43,331 nucleotides of DNA. Source: Streptomyces shenzhenensis. Lineage in GTDB: Bacteria > Actinomycetota > Actinomycetes > Streptomycetales > Streptomycetaceae. This document shows positions 1 through 6,331 of the stretch, in pieces; the first letter of the stretch is position 1, and each line of letters starts with the position of its first letter. A program made the translations under genes and the position numbers. The notes beneath the pieces were generated by a model. It made no database searches and had not been told where the DNA came from. It worked only from the letters and a program-made list of their open reading frames with translations. The stretch spans positions 1 to 43,331 of the forward strand of contig NZ_JAJONF010000062.1 of NCBI RefSeq assembly GCF_021462265.1, given 5' to 3'.

Positions 1-258
1 AGTGAGACTTTAGCGGATTCCCGGCCTCCGAGCTAATCGGGGGCCGCGTCCTTTCGAACACGGATTCCTCATTACGCGAATACGCATGCCGAAGCCCTCG
101 ACGACATGTCGCCGATTGCTGGTAGGTACTGCGGAATGGCTGCCCGGGGACCGACCGAGGTCGGCGCTCACGTCGGACAACCCGGAGAACACTACGTATC
201 CGGTCGGGGCGTGTCAACTCCCGGCGGGACTGCGCCCCGGGGGCGTAAGGTGGGCGGC
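1..258. other. Upstream region of the trpS leader, no gene seen
   Basis: No frame here has convincing Streptomyces codon bias and no RNA gene is visible. The stretch should carry the promoter of the trpS leader transcript, but I find no clear -35/-10 pair. AAGGTGG at 247-253 is the ribosome-binding site of the leader peptide that starts at 259. Confidence 0.5.
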
Positions 259-300
259 ATGACTACGCGTACGTGTACCCAGCAGTGGTGGCCCGCCTGA
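259..300 (+). CDS. trp leader peptide (attenuator control of trpS)
   Basis: A 13-residue frame, MTTRTCTQQWWPA, starts at ATG 259 with AAGGTGG five nt upstream and stops at TGA 298-300. Two adjacent Trp codons (286-291) lie just before the stop, the hallmark of a leader peptide that senses charged tRNA-Trp. The frame is followed directly by two mutually exclusive RNA pairings and lies 124 nt upstream of a tryptophanyl-tRNA synthetase gene. Ribosome-mediated attenuation of the auxiliary TrpRS gene has been reported in S. coelicolor, which supports this reading. Translation of the peptide is inferred, not seen. Confidence 0.88.
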   Translation: MTTRTCTQQWWPA

Positions 301-351
301 CGGCGGCCGCGCTCACGTACGTACTCAACGGCCGCCGCTTCGGCGGCCGTT
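301..351 (+). promoter_or_regulatory. Transcription attenuator of trpS: competing antiterminator and terminator hairpins
   Basis: Segment 329-337 (CGGCCGCCG) can pair with 301-309 or with 341-349, which are the identical sequence CGGCGGCCG. The downstream pairing forms an 11-bp perfect stem (327-337 with 341-351) with a 3-nt loop, the terminator form. The upstream pairing forms the antiterminator. A ribosome stalled on the Trp codons at 286-291 leaves 301-309 largely free, so the antiterminator can form. A ribosome that reaches the stop codon at 298-300 covers 301-309, so the terminator forms. The terminator stem lacks a long U run, as is common in Streptomyces. Confidence 0.82.
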
Positions 352-382
352 CGCGTATCTCCCTCCGGAACTTCCGGGGGCC

Positions 383-414
383 GGCCGCCGGGAGCGGCGG
401 CCTCGGCCAGGAGG
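383..414 (+). promoter_or_regulatory. Hairpin next to the trpS ribosome-binding site
   Basis: GGCCGCCG (383-390) and CGGCGGCC (395-402) form a perfect 8-bp stem with a GGAG loop. It ends seven nt before the Shine-Dalgarno AGGAGG (409-414) of trpS. Its left arm repeats the CCGCCG core of the attenuator, so it could also pair with the 301-309 or 341-349 arms. A role in translation is inference. Confidence 0.45.
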
Positions 415-424
415 TGGAGAGGGA

Positions 425-1477
425 ATGACACGGGTCTTCAGCGGCATCAAGCCGACCGGGCACCTGACACTGGGGAACTACCTGGGAGCGATGCGGCAGT
501 GGGCCGCCGTCGACCAGCATCAGTCCGACGCCGTGTTCTGCGTCGTCGATCTGCACGGGATGACCGTGGACCACGACCCGGCCCGGCTGCGCAGACTCAC
601 CCGGCAGGCGGCGACGCTGCTGCTGGCGGCGGGGCTGGATCCGGAGCTGTGCACCGTGTTCGTGCAGAGCCACGTCGACGAGCACACCCGGCTGTCGTAC
701 GTCATGGAGTGCGTGGCGACCGACGGTGAGATGCGGCGGATGATCCAGTACAAGGAGAAGGTCACGAGCGAGGGCGCGCGGGGGCGGGGCGTGCGCCTGT
801 CGCTGCTGACGTATCCGGCGCTGATGGCGGCGGACATCCTGGCGTACGGAGCGGACGAGGTGCCGGTCGGGGACGACCAGGCACAGCACGTGGAACTGGC
901 GCGGGATCTGGCGGTGCGGTTCAACCAGCGGTACGGGCACACGTTCGTGGTGCCGAAGGCGACCGTGCCGACGGTGGCGGCCCGGGTGATGAACCTGCAG
1001 GACCCGACGTCGAAGATGGGGAAGTCGGACGACTCCGGGCCCGGGATCGTCTATCTCCTCGACGAGCCGGACGTGATCCGGAAGAAGGTCATGCGGGCCG
1101 TCACCGACAGCGGGCGGGAGGTCGTGTACGACCGGGAGGAGCGTCCCGGGGTCGCGAACCTGCTGGAGATTCTCGCTGCGTGCACGGGCGGGAACCCTGA
1201 GTCACTGGCGGCCGTTCACGATTCGTACGGCGCTCTGAAGCAGGCCACCGCGGAGGCGGTGCTGGAGACGCTCAGGCCCGTGCAGGCCAGGCACAAGGAG
1301 TTGTGTGCCGATCCGGGATATGTGGAGGAGGTGCTGCGGCATGGGGCGGAGAAGGCTCGGGTGATCGCCCGGCCGATCGTCGATACGGCTTACCGGGCGA
1401 TCGGGCTGTTGCCGCCCGGCGCCTTCGCCGGCCCGGGGCAGGTGACGGCCGAGCCGGCGTTGAACGCGGCGCGGTAG
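425..1477 (+). CDS. trpS: Tryptophanyl-tRNA synthetase (auxiliary TrpRS1-type by context)
   Basis: A class I aminoacyl-tRNA synthetase of 350 residues that charges tRNA-Trp with tryptophan in the cytoplasm. The HIGH-type signature appears as the TGHLTLGNYLGA segment near the N-terminus, and the KMSKS-type loop as SKMGKS around residue 200. Length is normal for bacterial TrpRS. ATG 425 follows AGGAGG with 10-nt spacing. A Trp-codon leader peptide and attenuator precede it, so expression should rise when charged tRNA-Trp falls. Streptomyces often carry two TrpRS genes. The neighbourhood (proC, ilvD, radA, disA downstream) is that of S. coelicolor trpS1, the attenuated and indolmycin-resistant copy. 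Resistance of this copy is inferred from that context only. Confidence 0.95.
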   Translation: MTRVFSGIKPTGHLTLGNYLGAMRQWAAVDQHQSDAVFCVVDLHGMTVDHDPARLRRLTRQAATLLLAAGLDPELCTVFVQSHVDEHTRLSYVMECVATDGEMRRMIQYKEKVTSEGARGRGVRLSLLTYPALMAADILAYGADEVPVGDDQAQHVELARDLAVRFNQRYGHTFVVPKATVPTVAARVMNLQDPTSKMGKSDDSGPGIVYLLDEPDVIRKKVMRAVTDSGREVVYDREERPGVANLLEILAACTGGNPESLAAVHDSYGALKQATAEAVLETLRPVQARHKELCADPGYVEEVLRHGAEKARVIARPIVDTAYRAIGLLPPGAFAGPGQVTAEPALNAAR

Positions 1478-1598
1478 GCGTGGGGGCCGGTGGCGAGGCG
1501 CGATGCGCACTGCCGGCGCATCGCGACCTCGTCGCCGAACCCGGCCCGGCGGAGTGACCTCGGATGCGGGCAGGTCAGTGCGTTCGAGGGGCGGGCCG

Positions 1599-2411
1599 TC
1601 AGTCCTTCTTGCCGGAGGCGAGTTCGCGGCTGCGGTCGCGGGCGGCTTCCAGGGCGGCGATGAGGGCGGCGCGGACGCCGTGGTTCTCCAGTTCGCGGAT
1701 GGCGTTGATGGTGGTACCGGCGGGGGAGGTGACGTTCTCCCGGAGCTTGACGGGGTGCTCACCGCTGTCGCGGAGCATCACGGCGGCGCCGATCGCGGAC
1801 TGGACGATGAGGTCGTGGGCCTTGTCGCGGGGCAGGCCGAGCAGGATGCCGGCGTCGGTCATGGCTTCGACCAGGTAGAAGAAGTACGCCGGGCCCGAGC
1901 CGGAAAGGGCGGTGCAGGCGTCCTGCTGGGACTCGGGAACCCGGAGGGTCTTGCCTACGGCGCCGAAGATCTCCTCGGCGTGGGCGAGGTGGCCGGCGGT
2001 GGCATGGCTGCCGGCGGAGATGACGGACATCGCCTCGTCGACGAGGGCGGGGGTGTTCGTCATGACACGGACGACCGGGGTGCCTGCGGCGAGGCGCTCC
2101 TCGAAGAAGGAGGTGGGGATGCCCGCGGCGCCGCTGATGACGAGGCGGTCGGCGGGAAGGTGCGGGGCGAGTTCGTCGAGGAGGGCGCCCATGTCCTGGG
2201 GCTTGACCGTGAGGATCAGGGTGTCGGCGGTCTTCGCGGCCTCGGGGTTGGTGACCGGGGCGACTCCGTAGCGGGCGCGGAGTTCTTCGGCTCGTTCGGG
2301 GCGGCGGGCGGTGACCAGGAGGTCGGCAGGGGCCCAGCCGGCGCGGATCATTCCGCTGAGCAGGGCTTCGCCGATCTTGCCGGTGCCGAGGACTGCGACT
2401 TTCTGGCTCAT
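1599..2411 (-). CDS. proC: Pyrroline-5-carboxylate reductase
   Basis: The last enzyme of proline synthesis, reducing pyrroline-5-carboxylate with NAD(P)H. The 270-residue product starts with the Rossmann motif VAVLGTGKIGEALLSG. The C-terminal dimer domain holds the family signature around ALSGSGPAYFFYLVEAMTDAG and the run SPAGTTINAIRELE. Length equals the usual family size. ATG 2411 is chosen because family proteins begin a few residues before the Rossmann strand, and the longer open frame upstream is antisense to the ABC genes. It is convergent with trpS, with about 120 nt between the two stops. Confidence 0.95.
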   Translation of the reverse strand: MSQKVAVLGTGKIGEALLSGMIRAGWAPADLLVTARRPERAEELRARYGVAPVTNPEAAKTADTLILTVKPQDMGALLDELAPHLPADRLVISGAAGIPTSFFEERLAAGTPVVRVMTNTPALVDEAMSVISAGSHATAGHLAHAEEIFGAVGKTLRVPESQQDACTALSGSGPAYFFYLVEAMTDAGILLGLPRDKAHDLIVQSAIGAAVMLRDSGEHPVKLRENVTSPAGTTINAIRELENHGVRAALIAALEAARDRSRELASGKKD

Positions 2412-2479
2412 GCCGTTCAGTCTGGCACCGGGTGGTGGGGCGGGGGCCGGTTGTCCGCTGGGCGGACGTGGGCGGTGGG

Positions 2480-3280
2480 TCAGGCGGTCCGTCGCCTCAG
2501 GGTGGCCGCTCCGAGGACCAGGACCAGCAGGGCGCAGCCGGCGACGATCAGGACGTCCCGGACGAAGGTGGCGGTCACGTCGGTGTGGCGGAGGACCTCG
2601 TTCATGGCGTCGACGGCGTAGGACATGGGGAGGACGTCGGAGACGGCTTCGAGGACGGGGTGCATCTGAGGGCGCGGGGTGAAGAGACCGCAGAGGAGGA
2701 GTTGCGGGAAGATCACCGCGGGCATGAACTGGACCGCTTGGAATTCCGAGGCCGCGAAGGCCGAGACGAACAGCCCGAGGGCCGTGCCGAGCAAGGCGTC
2801 GAGCAGGGCGACCAGGAGCAGGAGCCAGGGGGAGCCGGTGACGTCGAGGCCCAGGAACCAGACGGCGAGGCCGGTGGCGAGGGCCGACTGGATGATCGCG
2901 AGGATGCCGAAGGCGAGGGCGTAGCCGGCGATGAGGTCGGCCTTGCCCAGGGGCATGGCGAGGAGGCGTTCGAGGGTGCCGGAGGTGCGTTCGCGGAGGG
3001 TGGCGATGGAGGTCACCAGGAACATCGTGATGAGCGGGAAGATGCCGAGGAGTGAGGCGCCGATGTTGTCGAAGGTGTGCGGGCTGCCGTCGAAGACGTA
3101 GCGGAGCAGGACCAGCATCAGGCAGGGGATGAGCATCAGCAGCGCGATGGTGCGGGGGTCGTGGCGGAGCTGGCGCAGGACGCGGCCGGCGGTGGCGGTG
3201 GTGCGGGAGAGGTTGAGGGTGCTGACGGGGATGCCCGCGGTGCTTGCGGTGGTTCCTGTGGTGGCCGGCTGAGTGGTCAT
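2480..3280 (-). CDS. ABC-2 type transporter permease
   Basis: A membrane protein of 266 residues with about six hydrophobic segments, from LLMLIPCLMLVLLRYVF near residue 47 to VLIVAGCALLVLVLGA near the end. It also carries the ABC-2 permease pattern LRERTSGTLERLLAMPLGKADLI in the first cytoplasmic part. Its ATG overlaps the stop of the ATPase gene by 4 nt (ATGA), so the two are translationally coupled and form one exporter. The first 35 residues are Thr-rich and unstructured. The substrate cannot be read from the sequence; drugs or lipids are typical for this family. Confidence 0.9.
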   Translation of the reverse strand: MTTQPATTGTTASTAGIPVSTLNLSRTTATAGRVLRQLRHDPRTIALLMLIPCLMLVLLRYVFDGSPHTFDNIGASLLGIFPLITMFLVTSIATLRERTSGTLERLLAMPLGKADLIAGYALAFGILAIIQSALATGLAVWFLGLDVTGSPWLLLLVALLDALLGTALGLFVSAFAASEFQAVQFMPAVIFPQLLLCGLFTPRPQMHPVLEAVSDVLPMSYAVDAMNEVLRHTDVTATFVRDVLIVAGCALLVLVLGAATLRRRTA

Positions 3281-4086
3281 CGTGCCGTTTCCTTCGTGCG
3301 GGAGTTGGCGTTGGCCTCGTCGACGAGGTGGAGGAAGGCGGCCTCGACGGTGCCGGAGCCGGTGCGGGTGCGCAGGGCCTCCGGGGCGTCGTCGGCGAGG
3401 ATCTCGCCCTCGCGCATGAGGAGGAGGCGGTGGCAGCGTTCGGCCTCGTCCATGACGTGGGAGGAGATGAGGAAGGTGGCGCCGCGGGTGGCGGCGATGG
3501 AGTGGAAGAGGTTCCAGAGGTCGCGGCGCAGGACGGGGTCGAGGCCGACGGTGGGTTCGTCAAGGACGAGGAGTTCGGGGCTGCCGAGCAGGGCGACGGC
3601 GAGGGAGACGCGGTTGCGCTGGCCGCCGGAGAGGTTGCCGGCGAGGGTGTCGGCGTGGCTGGTGAGGTCGACTTCGCCGAGGACTCGGTCGGTGTCGGCG
3701 CGGCGGGCGGGGGCCGGGCGGGTGGGGTCGAGGATCGAGCCGAAGTAGTCGAGGTTCTGGCGGATGGTCAGGTCGCCGTAGACGGAGGGGGCTTGGGTGA
3801 CGTAGCCGATGCGGGTGCGCAGGAAGGGGTGACCGGCGGGGCGGCCGAGGACGTTCAGGGTGCCGGTGACCTTGGCCTGGGTGCCGACGATGGCGCGCAT
3901 CAGGGTGGACTTGCCGCATCCGGAGGGGCCGAGGAGGCCGGTTATCTGACCGCGCGGGACGGTGAAGCCGAGGCCGCGGAGGACGGTGTGGGGGCCGCGG
4001 ACCACGGTGAGTCCCGCGGCCTCGACGGCGGGGGGCAGGGCTGAGTTGCCGGGGGCCAGGGGCGGCTCCGACGAAGAATTCACCAT
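3277..4086 (-). CDS. ABC transporter ATP-binding protein
   Basis: The nucleotide-binding subunit of 269 residues that pairs with the permease at 2480-3280. Walker A is GPSGCGKST, the ABC signature is LSGGQRNRVSLA, Walker B is LLVLDEPTVGLDP, and the switch His lies in ISSHVMDEAE. I chose ATG 4086 over an in-frame TTG at 4122. The TTG is part of a good -35 box, and the matching -10 places transcription start on the A of ATG 4086, so the message is probably leaderless. The first 15 residues lack domain features. Confidence 0.93.
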   Translation of the reverse strand: MVNSSSEPPLAPGNSALPPAVEAAGLTVVRGPHTVLRGLGFTVPRGQITGLLGPSGCGKSTLMRAIVGTQAKVTGTLNVLGRPAGHPFLRTRIGYVTQAPSVYGDLTIRQNLDYFGSILDPTRPAPARRADTDRVLGEVDLTSHADTLAGNLSGGQRNRVSLAVALLGSPELLVLDEPTVGLDPVLRRDLWNLFHSIAATRGATFLISSHVMDEAERCHRLLLMREGEILADDAPEALRTRTGSGTVEAAFLHLVDEANANSRTKETAR

Positions 4087-4122
4087 GTGCTGAATAATGC
4101 TCGGGAGGGGGTGGGGCGTCAA
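4087..4122 (-). promoter_or_regulatory. Vegetative-type promoter giving a leaderless ABC transporter mRNA
   Basis: On the minus strand TTGACG (4122-4117) is followed by exactly 17 nt and then CATTAT (4099-4094), close to the HrdB consensus. Seven nt later comes ATG 4086, the expected +1. The TTGACGCCCC unit is directly repeated once just upstream (to 4132). Confidence 0.72.
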
Positions 4123-4221
4123 GGGGCGTCAAGGGGAAGGGGTCGGGGTGCGACGCTCACCGGCGCCAGCCGGCGCTGGCCGAACGGTACGACTGCCCGC
4201 GGCCGGTGAGATGCGGGCGGG

Positions 4222-4291
4222 CAGCGCCCCGTAAGGGCGTGGGGTCGTATGCGGTTTGCGGCTACCGCCGTGTGGGCGCGATCAGCCGCCC
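4222..4291. repeat. Degenerate dispersed Streptomyces intergenic repeat
   Basis: The segment beginning GCGCCCCGTAAGGGCGTGGG and running through TTTGCGGCTACCGCC to GCGATCAGCCGCCCC resembles the repeat family found between Streptomyces genes. It shares the GCGCCCC...GGGGCG core with copies at 14146-14163 and 19084-19101. It lies between the ABC operon and the methyltransferase gene and codes for nothing I can see. Confidence 0.5.
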
Positions 4292-4339
4292 CACCGGCCC
4301 GCGGCCGAGTCGCTGCCGCGGGCCGACAGGTGGGCGCGC

Positions 4340-5161
4340 TCAGGTGTTGAGGGCGACGAGCAGGAGGACGTCGTACGTCTCCTCGACGACGCCGTCGGGG
4401 AAGACCTTCAGAAGGTGGGTGCGTTCCTCGGCGAGGAAGGCGGTGCGGCGGGCCTCGGGGGTGACGAGGAACGCCGAGTGGCTGCCGATGTTGGCGAGGT
4501 GGGTGTCGACCGGGACCCGGCGGCTCCAGCGCACCACGCGGCGGGTGAACCGGAGTCGGCCGCTGGGGTCGGCGAGATCGGTGCGGTCGGCGGACTTGCG
4601 CTGCTCCGCTCTGACGTCGATGCCGAAGAACCGGCTGATGCGGTCGGCGGAGTCGGCGATCCAGTCGACGTCGAGCGCGTCGGTGTTCCACCACAGTGCC
4701 AGCGCCCCGCCGGGACGCAGCACGCGCAGCGCCTCCGGCACGGAACGGGCCGGGTCGGTCCAGTGCCACGCCTGGGCGTAGGTGAGGAAGTCGGCGGTGG
4801 CGGCGGCGAGCGGGAGGGCGTCGCCGCTGCCACGGACGATCGGGAGGCCGGGGAGGGTGGCGTGGAACTGCGCCGCCATGCCCTCGCCCGGTTCCACCGC
4901 GACCACGTCGGCGCCGCGCGCGTGCAGCAGGGCGGTCGCGATACCGGTGCCCGCGCCGACGTCGACCACCCGGGCACCCGTGAGGGAGCGGCCGGCTTCC
5001 TCCTCGACGGCGTCGAGGAGGGCGGGCGGGTAGGAGGGGCGGTTCGCGGCGTACTGGGCCGCGGCGGCGTTGAAGGAGCGGGCGCGTGCGGCGTGGGAGG
5101 GAACGGAAGTCGGGGTCGGGGTCGGGTTCCGGGGATGCGACTGCGACTGGCCTGTGGTCAT
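4340..5161 (-). CDS. Class I SAM-dependent methyltransferase
   Basis: A cytoplasmic methyltransferase of 273 residues of the UbiE/Methyltransf_11 type. SAM-binding motif I is VVDVGAGTGIATALL near residue 62, followed by the acidic strand end VVAVEPGEGM and the motif LRVLRPGGALALWWN. The N-terminus (about 25 residues) is Ser/Thr/Pro-rich and then reads SFNAAAAQYAANRPSYP, typical for this subfamily. The substrate is unknown. ATG 5161 is preferred; a GTG at 5224 would add 21 Pro/Arg-rich residues unlike family members. Confidence 0.85.
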   Translation of the reverse strand: MTTGQSQSHPRNPTPTPTSVPSHAARARSFNAAAAQYAANRPSYPPALLDAVEEEAGRSLTGARVVDVGAGTGIATALLHARGADVVAVEPGEGMAAQFHATLPGLPIVRGSGDALPLAAATADFLTYAQAWHWTDPARSVPEALRVLRPGGALALWWNTDALDVDWIADSADRISRFFGIDVRAEQRKSADRTDLADPSGRLRFTRRVVRWSRRVPVDTHLANIGSHSAFLVTPEARRTAFLAEERTHLLKVFPDGVVEETYDVLLLVALNT

Positions 5162-5303
5162 GCGGCCATGGTCCCGGCAGGGGGGAGGGGGGCGACAGGG
5201 ATTTCGGACGGGCGGGTTGGACACACCCCCCTGTCCGCCCCTCCGCCAGGCCGCCGACCTCAGCGCCTGCGCTCTGCTCTGCCCCGCGACCGGCGGGCCG
5301 GCC

Positions 5304-5810
5304 TCACCGCTTCCGCTTCTTCTTCGACGGGTCGCCCGAGCGGCGGGTGGTGCGGTGTTCGTGTTCCTGGACGGCCGTGTCGTACTCGGCGCGGTGGAGC
5401 TTCTCGCCGGGGGCCTCGGTGAGGGAGCGGAAGAAGTAGGCGAGGAGCGAACCGACGAACCCGATGGCGAGGAGGCCGCGCAGCGAGGCCTGGCGCTCGG
5501 GGTCGGGGCGCTTGCCGAAGGCCTCCCAGGTGTTGCGGAAGGCCAGGGCGCTGCAGATGGCGAACATCGCGACGACCAGGACGGTCACGAAGGCGCCGGT
5601 GTCGGCGAGCTGGACGCCCTCGTAGGCGAGGCGGAGGACCAGGCAGGAGACGCCGGCGGCGGCGAGCGAGCCCACGGCCACGCCGATCCGGCGGGCGGTG
5701 TAGCCGTCGTCGTGGTTCACCCAGGACGTGCCGAAGAAACGGAGGGGCTCGGGGCGTGGGCCGCCGGTGGAGCCCGCGGGGGTGTCCGGGGTGCCTGGTT
5801 CGTCGCTCAC
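5304..5810 (-). CDS. Conserved membrane protein of unknown function
   Basis: 168 residues with three clear hydrophobic segments (about 44-65, 72-93 and 110-130), a Pro/Gly-rich N-terminal tail, and a very basic C-terminus ending KKKRKR. The region before the first segment contains FFGTSWVNHDDGYTARRIG, which looks conserved. I do not recognise a function. It lies 54 nt downstream of the SH3b gene in the same direction, so the two may share a transcript. Confidence 0.75.
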   Translation of the reverse strand: MSDEPGTPDTPAGSTGGPRPEPLRFFGTSWVNHDDGYTARRIGVAVGSLAAAGVSCLVLRLAYEGVQLADTGAFVTVLVVAMFAICSALAFRNTWEAFGKRPDPERQASLRGLLAIGFVGSLLAYFFRSLTEAPGEKLHRAEYDTAVQEHEHRTTRRSGDPSKKKRKR

Positions 5811-5864
5811 GGGACGATTATGGCGCCGGGGGCCACGGGCTCCGGGGCGGGGTGGTGCGCGGGG

Positions 5865-6191
5865 TCAGGCGCAGCGGTCGGCCACGTAGCCGTCGCTGCC
5901 GGTGTTGACGTAGGCGTCCGAGACGAACTCGCCGTTGCTGATGTTGTCCCAGATGTTCGACGTGCCGTAGTACCCGGACACCGAAGTACCCGGCGTCTGG
6001 CAGTAGATCGGGACCTTGGCGCCCTCCGGGAGGACGCGGGTGATGTCGTAGCTGGTGCCGGGGCCGCTGCGGACGTTGAGGCGGACGCCCGGGGCGACCG
6101 AGTAGTAGCGAACGGTGGTGGCAGCCGCCAGTGTCGTGACGGCCTCTTCCTCGCCGCCGCTCTCGGCTTCCTGTGTGTGATCGACAGACAT
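5865..6191 (-). CDS. Small SH3b-domain protein
   Basis: A 108-residue protein. A short acidic N-terminus is followed by a bacterial SH3-type fold recognised by GVRLNVRSGPGTSYDITRVLPEGAKVPIYCQ, then GYYGTSNIWDNISNGEFVSDAYV and a C-terminal GYVADRC. Two Cys residues (in PIYCQ and at the second-last position) could form a disulfide, which would fit an extracytoplasmic site, yet no signal peptide is visible. ATG 6191 is chosen because GGGGGAG lies six nt upstream. It is divergent from the kinase at 6332. SH3b domains usually bind peptidoglycan or cell-wall peptides. Confidence 0.8.
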   Translation of the reverse strand: MSVDHTQEAESGGEEEAVTTLAAATTVRYYSVAPGVRLNVRSGPGTSYDITRVLPEGAKVPIYCQTPGTSVSGYYGTSNIWDNISNGEFVSDAYVNTGSDGYVADRCA

Positions 6192-6331
6192 GCAGTACTC
6201 CCCCACTGGACCCATGAGTTCCATGGAGTCCCGTTGATTCCCCTGATTCGAGCCACGAAACACGCCTGCGCAACTCGCACGCGGAGGCTAGCAAGCCGCC
6301 TCTGTCTCGTACGAGTCATCGACTAGGCTCC

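Noticed and set aside
1599..3563. 654-codon frame covering proC and part of the ABC genes
   Set aside because: Only the part from ATG 2411 resembles a protein (ProC); the rest is antiphase to the ABC permease and ATPase.
4087..4122. TTG start at 4122 for the ABC ATPase
   Set aside because: The TTG forms part of the -35 hexamer of a promoter whose +1 is ATG 4086.
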